A stretch of 64,000 bases of DNA from Arcuatula senhousia (Eukaryota; Mollusca; Bivalvia; Mytilida; Mytilidae): the NCBI GenBank assembly GCA_963971305.1, contig OZ020308.1, positions 29,479,275-29,543,274 of the forward strand, in the 5' to 3' direction. Position 1 is the stretch's first letter; each line of letters begins with the position of its first letter. The position numbers and the translations under genes are program-made. This document shows, piece by piece, positions 11,401 through 26,400 of the stretch. The notes beneath the pieces are model-generated. The model did not search any database. It was not told where the DNA came from and saw only the letters and a program-made list of their open reading frames with translations.

Positions 11401-14400
11401 TGTGTAATGTAAAATACATTTAAAATTTCCCTTTCATGCTTGTAGCATGATAACTCAGTTTAAGCCTAAGTTCTAACATTTATCTTCATCACATCAGTTT
11501 GCAAGAAAGGCAGAACTACACTGCCAGTGAAAGTCGGGTCTTCGCTAAGGTGTTTAATATGTATTCTATTTACAGATAATTCTACCCAACACTGCATGTG
11601 ACAGTGGGACCATGGCTAAGTTTTGTACCCTCATTACAGAACAGTTTGTCAATACTGGTTTGTCATATGTACAGAGAAAATACTTCAATGAAGCTAAAGG
11701 TATGGAATATTAAATTTCAATGCAAGTAGGTTATAGTGATGACAAAATTACATTGAATAAAAAAAGGGTTTTGGAATGGTTAGAAATTTGCTGAAATACT
11801 AATTTATCACATTGTCAGTAACAGAAGGCCTCTTAAACTACTGTAGGGAACTAGCTGTACAAAAATCGGTATTTAGTATGTTAACCATATGTAGATGTGA
11901 ACATATCACAAGAAAATTTTGATCCTCAAATTTTTGTGGGAGTTATATGCAACAGCTGTGATGGCTGGGGCAGTGCCAGTGCTAGTGGCATCCACAATTG
12001 TGTAACTTTGCTTGCTGATTTGTTTGTTCATTCATATGAAGCAAGATTCTTACAATAACTTCTAGACAAACAAAAAATCATAAAGTATAGCTTTCTCTAT
12101 TAACTTACTTGATGATGTCCTTTCACTGAATGATACTTGATTTGGGGACTTTCTCCATCTACTATATCCTCTTGAACTTGAGATAAAGGACATAACATAT
12201 TCTAGGAAGACTGCTTCATAATATTCATATTCACTATTGTTATGACTTAAGTACACATTGTTGATTTCTGTTCAGTTGTTTTGGAGTTTATGATGTTGTT
12301 CTCATTCATATTTACTGGTTTTGTCATTGCCCTTTCAGACTTTTGACACTGAAATGCACCATTGGTGCCTCTTTGCTTCTTTCTTATGGCCCTTTGAAGT
12401 TAAAACTTTTTAGGAAAACAGGTGGAGACTTAAATGTATTGAGATGTTCACTGTATAATTATCTTTTTCCAGGATTACAGTTTGTGAAGCAGTTATGTGT
12501 GCCTGAATTCAGTACAGTAGAGATGGAGGTCTCCTCAAAGTAAGATTTTTTCTTTTGTATTTTTATGCCCCATCTAGGAAAGTAGGGGGGCATATAGTGT
12601 TCAGGTCGGTTCATCCATCCATCCCAAGTGTTGCCAGATGGGGCATTTTGTCTTTTGCACATATTCTTGTTAATAACTGCAATAGTTTAATGGTTCAGTA
12701 AAAGTATTTCAAAAAGAGCAGTCAGAAGAAAAACACAAAATTGGATATCCAAATAAAAAATTGATGCCTTTCAGCAGCATTCAGCTACATATATAAGCAC
12801 ATGTAATGACAAGGTATCAATGCCATTTGGACTCCATTTAATTTGCAACCAACTTTTCTTTTCTACACATTTTAAGATGCCATTATAGCCATCATAAAAT
12901 AATTCCTAAATTTTCAACCAAAGTTCTTGAAAATATGAGGCGTGTAGGAGAATTTTTAATATCTTTATATCTTTTATCCTTTTTAATGAAATGTTCTGTC
13001 ATTTAATAGGAAATTGACCAAAATTTCTAAAAACAATTTTTTAGGCAGCTGAAAAGTTGGGGCGAATAGCTAGGGATGAGAAATTAGGATATTTTTTATA
13101 TCAATTGGCCGATTGTGTACAATTGTGTTGTAACCTTTATTTGCAGATACTACTGTTTGGCTGCTGTTTCGGCTCTGGTGAAGTATGTAGAATTCATACA
13201 GAATATTGTGTTAGCTCCTAAATCTATTAGAGTGGTGTTCAAAGGCAGTGAGAATACAACCATGATAGGTAGCTAATAATTAACAAATTAAACAAAACTT
13301 ACCTAAGTTGTAGTTTGATGTTAATTTGGTTGTTCCAATCTACCAGAATCACATGAGTGAACATTTGGTCACATGATAAAAGTCAGACTTCAGAGGAAAA
13401 GTTCAGGAACCGGAATAACGGAAGCACCAGGGTGGGTACAATTAATCACATTCGGGCGGGCATGTGATTCTGGTAGATTGGAACAACCAAATTAACATCA
13501 AACTACAACTTAGGTAAGTTTTGTTTAATTTGTTAATTTAGTTGTCCAATCTACCTATTAGAATTTGAAAATTCTCTGATACTAATGCTTTTCTTGTTAA
13601 TTATTGTTTTACAAAGATCAACAATATTATCTCTTTTCTTTTCAGTTAAAGTAACGCACATATTTATGGTATTCATTTTAAACCCTAAAAATTCTATCTC
13701 CTGTTTTCAGGTATGAACTCAGATTTTTCAACATTAATTGTAAAACCTAAATTGTCTATCAGTTTCATAGTGTCAATAACATTTTTATAACACTCTTCAT
13801 ATGAATCGCCGTACAATAATATGTCATCTATATATGCACAATTCACATGTCCCTGTTTTCTTAATTTGGATAACATAGGTTTCAACAACTTAGTGAAATA
13901 ACGTGGAGCAGGAGACAACCCCATAGCCATACAATTAAATTGATATAATTCATCTTTCCAAGTAAACCTCATGAATTAATTTCTTGTCATTTTCATTCAT
14001 TTGTACACTATAATAAGCATCTTTAATGTCAAGTTTAGCACAATAAGCATTAGGTTTTATTAATTCTAAAGCAGACTTAAATGTTTCCATTTTAAAATGT
14101 TTCAAAAGGTAACCTCGTTCTGACTTTTATCATGTGACCAAATGTTCACTCATGTGATTCTAATAGGTAGATTGGACAACTAAAATGTAAAGTATAGAAT
14201 TGTCCTCATCTCAGCTTAAACGTTTCAAATTGGATGTGTTTTATTTTATGAGAGAAACAAAAATCTTGTCTTAATAGGATGTATACTGTAAATGTAGTTA
14301 TTTTCATGATTTTACGATTTCTGTTCAATATTCTATTTATTTCATGCATGTTATTTCTTTTCACGGGTCATGTAATTTTCTTAAGTGAAGCATATTATAT

Positions 14401-17400
14401 TAACTAATAATAAGAATAAATAAATGCATCGATATGTATACAGTTTCAATCAGTTTGAAAGAACAATTAATATGAATTGGAAACATGACTTTCAAATTTG
14501 TTTATTTTATCTGACAGCGAGTTTAATTCATTGAACTCAATACCTCAGAAAAATAATTAACAGTATACTTTTAATTGATAGCCTGCATTTGTGTTTTAGA
14601 TGCTGTTACAGTGAAGAATCTGGAGTTATTGCAGAATGCTAGAGACTTTAGAAGTGACCATACATTATATGGCATAATGAACCATACAAAGACACCAGGG
14701 GGAAATAGGCTGTTAAGGGCTGATATACTACAGCCACCATCAGGTAATATGATCATCTATTAGTATCAAAGCCATTTAATATCAAAGTACTGAAAGTACT
14801 GGTAGCCGGGATAATCTACAAATTTTAAAGATTGTCAAGTTACAAAAAAAAATGTATGTTTAGAAAAAGTAAAGTAGTAATTTGATCATTGGAAAAGCAA
14901 CTATATTTTGAGCATGTATATTGATATGCAAATTGATATGTGATGAGGCACCATGACCGTCAGCCAGCTTTTGATTGGTCAGTTACTGAAAGGCTATCGT
15001 ACATATAGCCGTAGCTAATTACTACAGCTATTATCCTGGCTAAAAACCATTAAAACAGAGGATTGAAGTTATCTTTTGATGTTATCCTGATATTATTTAC
15101 AGGGGTTCAAATTAAAATTTGTGAGTGAAAGGTCCTGGAGTTTTTGAAGCTTTTGGTGAAAGGTCGACATGTTTTTAAAAGACCTCGATAAACGTTACTG
15201 TAAATACATGCAGGTCCAGAACCTTTGTAAATAGAATTTCAAAGGGCCCCAATCAAAAGTTTGAGGTCCTCAACCTTGGACCAGTGCTAACTTGAACCCC
15301 TTAAACACCAAGGGGAAATAGGGTTTTGAGGGCTAGCCTGCATCACATATATACATTTAACAATTAATATAGACCTTAAAAAAAATGTTGAAATTTGTTA
15401 AGTCAATGTAAGTAATGAGCGAAGCTAAGGTCTTTTGGTCTAATTTCACAATGTTCTAAAGACAAAGGGCAGATATACACTGCAGCTATAATGGAAAATC
15501 AGAGGCCCGCGTCTTTAAGCGGATGAAAAGGGATTTTAATTACTTATTAGATAATCGTTAATTCCGCGATCGCCACGTCTTTAGATGGACGTTTTCTATC
15601 TATCGTGGAAATCATAGTCTGCTGTTTATTTTATCGATGAGTAGTTTCATTAGTGAATATATAAGGTTACAATCGGGTTTAACAAAACTATTTATTAAAG
15701 TTTGATGATCTAATCAAGTCCGTCCTCGTCAAATCGGTTTGTCTGATCTTTTCTTTTATTACCTTTTATTAAATGCCTCGTGTAGATTGGAAAATCTCTG
15801 ATTGGCAAAATAAAATGCCCCTTCAGATTAGAAAATCAATATTTTAGTTTTTCATTTCATTGGATGTTCCACAATTGAAAATAACTTTATGGGCGGAACT
15901 AATCAGGTAAGTAGGTGTGAATGACAGGTAAATTGTATGAAGGCGGCGCTTGTGTATTAAAAGTTACCAACTCTAAAAATGCTGACACCTGTGGTTTTAT
16001 TATCGCAAGCCTGACCAGAGATCATTAATTTGTACATGAACCTTATCATCAACCTAATTACTGTTACCTATCAGCTTTATTCTTACTGATTGAAATATTT
16101 CAAAAGATGTAAATTTGAAAAGTTTTTAATGATTATGATTGTGCTATAAGTTATATAATTATTGAGAAAGACACGTAAAATCGGTCAAGCAATGATTGAC
16201 ATAAAAATTCGTAATGTGTATATAAACATATTACATGTCTAAATTACTCTGTAATGTGCTGTTTTTACTGTTTCTTTATGTTATGCTCTAAATGGGCCCT
16301 TTAATTTAGAAATAAATATATTTGATTTGATTTTATAATATGAATTTTAAACTTAGACTTTTTTTTATTTTTTGACCCGTAAAAGCGGTCATCATCGATG
16401 TTATAGAATTTAGAAACGAAAGAATATGGAATGTGCCAGAAAGACACGATCCACATATTGAAAAATCTTCATTGCCGTCAGTTAAAAACCTAATTTGAAA
16501 GGCTATGTTGTATTCAATATGAAGCAATTTTGAAGCATATTTTATATAAGAATTAGATTTAAAATAAAAGAGAGAGAAAAAGAGACTGATCAAGATTTAG
16601 GATCAAGGAAGAACCGTCGGCAGTTCGGACTTCCATGTAGTTTTATTTCAAAAATCAATTTGAAATCGGTGATGTATTAAATAAGTTTTTACGTTTTGAA
16701 ATTAAAAGATTTTACAACTGTAACTGGAAAAGAAAAAGAATTAAGTCATATAAAGACCTAGACGAAATTTGTCTTTCTTTTAGGGCAAGCGTCTTGCAGT
16801 TTCAGCAAGTCTGTCGGTCCTGTGTAATGCGAGCAAGATTTACTCTTGAAGTTTATAAGTATAACTTTCCACTTTGACTTATTCATATATACGTGTGAAT
16901 CACAAAACGGAGAAACAAAAATACCATTTTACGTGAAAATTGTAATTTTTTCTTAATTCTTATAATCACCTATCGGAAAATGCAGATGTAATATTTTACG
17001 CGATACGTTTGATGAATCAAAATTGTTTTAGACTAGTAACTTACGCTTTTGTAACGAAATTTAATACAAGTGAAATTATTGCAGCAATTATTTTTTGTTA
17101 TCTTATAAATAGGACAATTCTTTATAATTTTTCAATTTGTAAAAGACGGTAGTGAAAGACTTGCGACAAAGTGAACTGCAGCGCATTTTCATTCTTTTAA
17201 AAGTGACCACGACCTTGGCTGGAATGAGGTCTTTATGATTAAGATTTCAAGAAAGTTTTAAAAAGTTTTATGTAATAAACTTATATCAAAGAAAAAAATA
17301 TTTCAAACTGATTAAAAATCGAAAAAGACAGGAGCCAAAATAAACTTCAGCACGGCATTTTCATTCTTTTAACAATGACAGCAATCTGGGCTGAAATGAG

Positions 17401-20400
17401 AATATGGACGATCTTTAATTATGATGAAAACTTAAGAAGTCTTTATCTAATAATCTTATATGAAAGGTAAATTCATTTCAAACTGATTTGAAATGGAACA
17501 AGACAGGATCCAAAGTCCGGGAATTGCACCAAATTTAACTTCAGTTCCTAATCAGCCTTTTAAGAATTACGACTATTTGAATTGATAGAAGACAATGTAA
17601 GATGTAAATTTGACCTTGCATGACACTTTGATGCTCGGACCAACAGCAGTGCACAACAGGGGTTTACCTACCGTTTCCTGTGTATAATACATCAGACCCA
17701 CATGCTAATTATTATCTGGATTATGTAATTTGTAAGGTGGTCTCCCGTAGGGTAGGCCATGGCGTGGCCAGGTATAATTCACATCTGCTAAATTTGTTTG
17801 TTTATTCTACGAAGTAAATAATTGTGCCAGTGGAATTTTCCATTCGAGCTGTTGTGGGTGTGTCTAAATTCTAATCAGGGAAATCTTTGATTGGAGCATC
17901 CTTCAATTGATTTACCTGTCATCGTCTGCAACAATAACTTCAACTCCAGGTGCGTGAGAATATTTTAATCTCACCGATCAGTCACCTTTCATCTTTAAAT
18001 ATCTTAAGGAATGATTGACAGGTGACAATTACAAAGGAATGTGGTTCCAGATAAAACAACAGAGGCTCTTAATGGGGAATGAAAACTTTTTAAAATCATT
18101 GACCATTTTTAAACAAATACTTCCATTAAAAGTAACAACATAACTTAGCTGTATAAATGTTTTTTTACAAGTAAATCAGTATATATGAAAGCAACCTATT
18201 TAAACATCTAAAAATACGTTTAATTAGAAAAACCCCAAGTGTCTATCAAACGAACATTTGTTTCTGCATTAATATATCGCATATCCATTTTCAACGTGGA
18301 TTTCTTCGCGGACATCGTTTTACAATCCACGATGATTTTATCGATGGCCGTCAAGGACAGTCCATTATGAGTTAATGGTCGCCTTCACGACATCACGGCT
18401 TTGATTAATCCGTGTTAGCTGGAGTGTATGTTTTCTCTCAAGTTACAAAATATTTTTGATTTTTCTATTCTTCAATCAGTCAAGCTATGAATAATATATT
18501 TTTATCCAAAAAGGCCTCAAATTTTTTTATTTTGGCCATTGTGTCCATTGGATGAAAGACAGTAGTGTTATATTTCATTTATAAAACTGTATCTATGTTT
18601 CATCTGAATGGCATAGTACATGTATATTATAAATGAATGAAGCAGAGGTACCAATGGGGTTTCTGAATGTCAAAAGTCTGAAAGGGCAGAGACAAAACCA
18701 GTAAATAACAACAAGAATGGGACAAAACAAACAACATGTAAAACATGGAAACACAAAATAACTGAACGTCAATCAACAACGTGAACTCCATTGGAATCGA
18801 GAGTGAACTCAGGTGCTCCGGAAGAGTAAACATGATATATTTTCATTATTCTAGATTTAGCAACCATCTACATGAGGCAGGATGTTGTTGAGGAAATAAC
18901 ATCTAAAGAAGAAGTGTTCTATAGCCTCCAGACCATTTTGGCTAGGTTCCTTGATGTGGATCACCTTTTGTCACTATTTGTACAGATTCCTAAGCAAGAC
19001 AGTGTAAAGACAGCAGAAAATAACATTGATAATGTCATACATCTCAAGCATACCCTAGAACTTATAGAACCTTTGAGAGAAGCATTGAAAGACTTTGAGA
19101 ATCCATTAATGAAGACTTATTATAGGGTGAGGAAAAAAGTCAGAGTTACTTTTCTTTAAGTTAATATGCTAATTCTCCTTCTATTGTATAACAAAGTTTA
19201 TTTTGGTTTGTTTTTCAGTCAGTCAATCAGTTTAACCATTCAGGAGATAGCTATTTTGCATTTAAAAATCTTAAAGTATCAATTTGATATTAATTTTGAT
19301 AGTGACAAATTTACTACACAGGTAACAGCAAAAACAGTAAACCATAATTTTTGCCACCATCAGATATCAAGTGATGCCTTGAGATTACTTTTATTTTATT
19401 TGTCCCCCGCCGCAACGCGGAGCGGGGACTTGGAAATGCCGGTGTCCGTCCGTGTGTCCGTCACACTTTTTTTCGTAACACTTTTCTCAGTAACTACTAA
19501 TCCTAGGGTTCTGAAATTTTGTATGCAGACTCCTATAGGGGTCCCCTAAGGTGTAAGTGATTTTCAGGTCAGTCTGACATCTACTTCCTGTTTAACGACT
19601 TAGTCATTTTTTCTCCCATAGGCTTAATGGTAAATTTTTCGTAACACTTTTCTCAGTAACTACTTATCCTAGGATTCTGAAATTTTGTATGCAGACTCCT
19701 ATAGGGGTCCCCTAAGGTGTAAGTGATTTTCAGGTCAGTCTGTCTGACGTCTACTTCCTGTTTAACGACTTAGTCATTTTTTCTCCCATAGAACACATTA
19801 TTATTGGAGTTATGCCCCTTCAACAATATAACGTTCAACGGGCGGGGGACCTGGAATCTGTTCTTGTTTCATTATTATTTGTGGAGTATCAATATTTGTT
19901 GTTTTTGTAGTTGGCCTTGACTCATAAAATTTGATACATTTTGTACAACACAAAAAGAAAATTTAACATTGATTTGTATGCTACAGACTTTAGAGCCACA
20001 AATTTAAGAATTTATGAGCTGGTCTTTTCATCAAATCCCGAATATTGGTATCCACAAAAATAAATGAATCCACAGTAATGTGTGATGTTATTTCCATTCT
20101 ACTGTAGCTGTAAGAAAATGCAGTTAAAATTTATTATGCTCCTTTTCTACGGTCAATATACATGTAACAAACGTATTGCCACATATCTTTTCAATATTAG
20201 GTACCATTATTCTGTCGTACTCAACCTATGAAAGTAGAGGGACATATAGTGTTTTGGTCTCTTTCTCTGTCTTAGGTTTACCTTCAGGTTTCATTTTATT
20301 TTCCATGTTGTGTGTTAAACAAGGCATCATGACTTTTTGACATATACTTTTTGAGCTTTGAATTGGAACTGTGCATATGAAGTAATTAAATTTTATACTG

Positions 20401-23400
20401 TCAGTTCTGTAACTGATGCCATGATATTTTTATGATGTCCAATCAAACTACTCAAATGCTACAGTAAGAGTTTAAAGTGGTTAAATGTTTTCATAGAATA
20501 AAAGTAATAATTTAAATTTCAAGAAAAAAGCTTCTAAAGTTAAACATCATAGTTTCAATAAAATCTTGTTAAGGTAGTTCCAGACTGAGTTTTAAGATAA
20601 ATTTTGTGTATTGTGTGTCTTTAAGATTGATGATCTTTGTTTGTTAGTTTTGTTCATTCTTCAATTATTCCAATTTGCATTCTTTTTTTAGCTACTAGAG
20701 GATCCACGCTACGATATTATCATGACAAAGATTGTTAGTGTTATACATGAAGATACAAGGTACCAAAAAGGGTCTCTTCACATGAGAACACAGAAATGTT
20801 TTGCTGTTAAGGTAGATAGTGTTAAAAGATTTGAAATTTCACTATGAAAGTACATTTGACATGTTTAAGCTTGATACATGTAAATGTTGAGTTATAAGAC
20901 AATTCAAATAAGTCAATATCATTCATATTTGAGCAAAACAAAAGGTCTGTTACTTAAATAATTTAAACAGAAAACTTTTTTGTTAGCCTAGATTTTTGAG
21001 CTTACTTTATTTTTATAAAACCAACAAGAGAACCATTACACAATGTAGTAAACATTTTCTTACACCATTTCATTACATTTTTTTTTACATCATTGCATAT
21101 TTTTTTCAGCCAAATATAAATGGTAAGTAGATTTTTAATGGAAATGTGGAACAACTTTTACAAGTGAAAAGATAGAAACATTATTATTTTTTTTTCATTC
21201 AGATTGTACATGCTTGATTTAAAATTACTATCATTAGCAAATGATGATATAAGTTTCCTCATGTACATGTGAATTACCACTAAAAAGCTGCTGCCATCTT
21301 TATAACAAAAGTTATTTAAGTTGGTCAACTTTCACTTAAAGTTTATTGCCTTTCAAACTTAATGATTGCATCAGTCTATACAATTTTTGGCCGGATTTCA
21401 CAGAGTGAAAAATCCGGGTTATAAAATGGTGAATGGCGGGCGGTTGGTTGGGCAGGCGGGCGTGGAAGAAATCTCTGTCACAGTTTTCTCAGCAACTACT
21501 TATCACAGCTTCATATTTTGTATACAGCATCAGAGTGGGGTCCCATAATGATGGATTCAATTTCTGGTCTGTCGCTCATCTACTTCCTGTTTACCGACTC
21601 AGTTAATTTTTTAAGTAGAAAATTTTGGTAACAGTTTTCTCAGCAATTAATAGTCACAGCCATTTGATATTAAGTATACAGCTTCAGGGTAGGGTCCCAT
21701 AACATGGGATTTGATTTTAGGCCTGTCGCTCGTCTACTTCCTGTTTAACGAAATCCGACCATTTCTGTCTTTGACCCATTTTTGAAATTAAACTTCATGA
21801 TATTTGTCGGTACCCTTGCTGGTCTGGCAAAAAATGGGCAAATTTGACTTTGGTTCAGTGGACCTATTAAATTTACAAAAGAAATGATAAATCTGTCTGG
21901 CAGTATTTGTGTAAGGTTGGACAAGCCAAAAACAAGTTTTGTGTAGACTGTTTAAGGTAGTACAGTGGTATAACACTGAGCATCTTTTCTGAGCATGTTA
22001 CCAAATTAAAGCAAAGGCAAAAACATTGCTATTTAACTGTGTCAGGATTGTTAGTATGATGAATTATTTGAGAAAAAATAAGTTTGAAACAAAAGCTAAC
22101 TGTTATATTCATTTTATAACATTTCCCGTACTTTTTTCAAGGGAGATAATTTGTATGAAATGTGTAGGGAAAATTCAGTTTTTCCAATTTATTTTCAGAA
22201 AATTAATGGTGACCCCATGATTTTATACATTTTTTTCAAAGAACTAACTAAAATTGATGTTTGGACAAAGTATAACAAAAATCTATCCCGTGAAATTTGA
22301 AAAAAAATAATTTAAACCATTTTTCCCTATATAATCTATATAAAAATAACCAAATTTGAACTGTTTTTGATCCATTTTTTACAAAAATTAAGCATGGTTA
22401 CCTATTCTTTTTATTTTATTTTTCAAACATATGCACATAGATACTTCTTATGACAAAATTTAAAAAAATTCTATCCCATCGATTTTTTACCATTGTACTA
22501 CCTTAAAATTGGTTTGTCTAGATATTAAGAAAATTGTTAGAATTAAGAGAAAACTACTATACTCTTGCTTATAGACTTTAATATCAGGAGCATCAAGTTT
22601 TACTTGTGTCTGGTACATACATGTGCATGTGTATGAAATGTTCAAAAAAAGGTGAAATGAACATGAAAATAATTAGTTAGCATGGTGGTTTTGTACATGT
22701 ATGACTAAATATATGTCCTAAGACATTTTCAGACCCCTGGGACTCCTACTTTTTGTTTGGGTTACAGGTGGCATCTTTGTCCCATGAAAATATTTCTCCA
22801 TTTTTTTTATTTTTAGGATTACTAGATGTTGCTAGGATGACTTATACAGAAGTTGTTGATGATGTATCAGGTATGGAGAAATGTTTAAGTGAAATTGAAA
22901 ATAAGGGTAGGCTTATACCCCCATCACATATACAAGATTTCTATGAGTTCTAGCGAGTTAGTAACTTGCATTTGATCGCAAAGACTGACAAATTAACATC
23001 TCACAATTAACTCTCAGTTACTTGTTAACAAGTCTTATAAAACAGTGTAAAATTGTCTGAACTTATTAAAGTTTTACAAGGATCTTACTCAACACATCAC
23101 ACATTACTCGTATAGAACTAATGGTGATCGTAAATGACGACTTGCCTATTCTTGTTACTAGCTCAGGTAGACCTTGCAGAGTGTTTTATAGAAACTTCAA
23201 AATTCAAATTTGTATTGTTGTTGCACCAGAATGTGAAAAATTTTCGTGTATAAGAGGAAATTCACAAGGCACAAAAATAGGTCGAAAAAGGTTCGAAGAA
23301 AGTTTTGTCAGAACTTTTTAAACTATAAATTTTGAAAATCATAACAACATGTAAGAGAATATTGTAAATTTTATGTGAAGGGGTATAATTAATGCAATGT

Positions 23401-26400
23401 ATTTTTATCCCCTGCCACAAAGTAGAGTAGGAACTCAGGAATGGTATCCAATTATTCATCTCTGAGTGTATCCTGCAGACAAATGTAAGCAATCTCAACT
23501 ATATCATTATCAACATAAACATTATAAGTAATGTTTGTACTAATATGAGGCAGGTGTTATCTGTGTCACTTCCGAAGTTAATACCTATGTCTGAATATTT
23601 TGAACATATTTTAAAAAAATTTAAAATATTTATAATGAGATGACTAAACAATTTACAGTTGAAAATAAAAACTAACTAAAGCTTTTCTTGTGGGTCATCT
23701 GTGTGTTATTGGCGTACAAAATTTTCAAAGAAAAACCTGCTAAAAAGATGCTGAAAGTTGGGGAAAACAAGCATGCAAAACTGGATGTTGAAAGAAAATT
23801 CAGCTCATAGTACAACTTATAGTGATAATTGCTTTTGACATGTTCAGAGCTGAGCAACAATTTTTCTGGATGTTTAATCCTTAGTCCATAAAGATCAAGA
23901 GCACTGTTCAATTTTATTTTAAAAACTTATAAGACCTTATCTTTCACATTAAGCTTAATAAAGGATAAGAAAGACTATAAACACCTTACATTTACAACTC
24001 CTTGGCAAGAGCACCTCTGATGAGTCTTGAATAGACCAAATGTATGTCAGGCATAGAACAATTTATGGCTGGAATTTTAATTGTTGTAGTTTTGACTATG
24101 AACATTAAAATTGTTTTGAAATCAACTGGATCAAGTGTCATGACACCTGACATCTGGTTGTAGTTTTGGATTGTTTATATTCTTTTCTTTTCAACTTTTA
24201 AGGTTATATTCATAATTCATTGGGAACCAATTATCACAGTTCTTGTGGATGGCCTTGACCTACAATATTCTACACCCCATGAAATGAAAATTTAACATTG
24301 ATCTGTTTGCTGCTGATCACTTCAGACCCGAACGAATACAACCCGTCCGATTTAACTATGGACTTTCGATTGTAGCGTTAAGTGAAATGTGCAAACACAA
24401 CAATGAAAATTTACGTCGTCGTGAACAAAGCCAATCATTAACAAAAACCACAAATCGTTACATTTGATGACAAAAAAATACATTGATTGAATGAATTGGT
24501 CGTGCAAACATTAAATCTGATTGGATATTGATGAATAGTCTGGCTGACGTTGGTGTTTCTAATTACTGTGACGATTTGCGGTTTTTGTTACCGATTGGCT
24601 TGTGCATGACGACGTAAATTTTCATTGTTGTGTCAATCGAAAGTCCATAGTTAAATTGGACGGGTTGTAGTTGATTCCACAGTAAATGTTTTATTTTGAG
24701 AATAAAGTATTCAGAGATTTAAAAAAACAAACATTTTTATTCTTACAGATCTTGTGAAGCAGCTTGGAGAGGAGTATAACCTTCCATTGAAGACAAGCTA
24801 CAATACAACGAGAGGGTTCTACATACAGATGTTTACCAAGAACAAGGAAGATAACCTACCGGGAATCTTCATGAAAGTTACCAAGCATAAAAACACCCTT
24901 AGTTTTACTTGCCCAGATTTGGTAAGAAAATTCCCAAGGAATTAATATCTGAACAAAAATTTCAAAACAAAAAAACCCTTAGTTATCTCGCTCTTAAAAA
25001 GACTTCCAATTCTTTGTTTTAAAAAGTGGGATTTTCAAATTGCGATGCATAGCATAGTCAGGTTTACTTAAACTGATTTACAAATTCTGTGGTGTAAAAA
25101 TTTTTTTTTTAAATGAAAGTTACCAAGCATAAAAAAAACACTCTAAGCTTCCTTTGTCCTGATTTGATAAGATAACTTGATAATTATTCTGTTTTGTAAA
25201 AATCTTAATAGAAGTTATCAAGCATAAAGAACCCTTAGTTTCACTTGCTTTAAAATTTCCAATTCGTTGTTGAAGTAATGGATTCCCATTTAAGTTACCA
25301 AACATTAAATCACTCTAAGCTTAACTTGTGTTGCGTTGGTAATTATAAGTTATATACCAATTCTTTCAAGTACAAATGTGTAAAATTATCTTCTTGAAAA
25401 TCACAAAGCCAAAGAATACCCTAAGTTTACTTTCCTTAAAAACACTTTCATTTCTATGTTGAATCGATAAAGATATTTATGAAAGTGACAAAGCATAAAA
25501 ACACTCTCATTATAAAGCTTTTTTCTTTTCCCTTTTGATAAAGAAACTATCAATAGTGTTGATATAAAATGAAAATTACCTACACTAAAAACACCCATAG
25601 TTTTACCCACTCTGATTAGGACAAATTTGATTAGGTGAAATATTAATACATGTAAGTAAGATTTCTTCATGATTTTTACTGTAACAAGCTAAAAACACCT
25701 TCAGTTTTACATGACAGGGTTTGGTAAGAAACTAACAATCTGGTTGAGTAAATGAGAATTTTAATGAGAATTATCAAGTAAAAAAGGACCCTTATCTGAT
25801 TATGACAACTCTTAAAAAAAAATCTAAAATCTTCACTCTGAATATTGAATATGAATCTAAGCATAAAACTTGTTCAGCTTTAATTGCTGATTTGGGAGAG
25901 GTACATCATCAAAGTTCCAAAATGTAAAGGTATTCTTATATGCTTTATTCATGTTATTGTAGCTAGAAAGATAAACTACTTTAACAATTTCACTAAACAT
26001 TTAAGTTTATGCAAAAACTTTGTAGAAAACATATGTTATTATAGAAAATTGATGTAAATGCAAGATTGGTCAATTTTTGGCTGGAAATCACTAGTGAAAA
26101 TCCGGGTCAATAAAATGGTGAATGTCGGGTGGGCGGTGAAAAAAACTTTCGTAGCAGCACCTACTTATCACAGCCATTTGATATTTGGTATACAGCATCA
26201 GGGTGGGGTCCCATAAAGTGGGATTCAATTTCAGGTCTGTGGCTCATCTACTTCCTGTTTAACAAAATCTGGCCATTTCTGTCTTTGACCCATTTTGTTA
26301 TTAAATGAATCTTCACAGTGTTCAATCTAGAAATTGGCCACAGGGGGCCATGCTGGCCCACATAACTCACCATAGGGGGCCATAATTTGTAGGTAGGGTC

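Noticed and set aside
16333..16593. 86-codon minus-strand frame
   Set aside because: Contains a scrap of the MKVDPEK-family retroelement tail and AT-rich filler.
19166..19549. 127-codon open frame after MSH4 exon h
   Set aside because: It runs from intron into a CGTC-type repeat; no conserved sequence.
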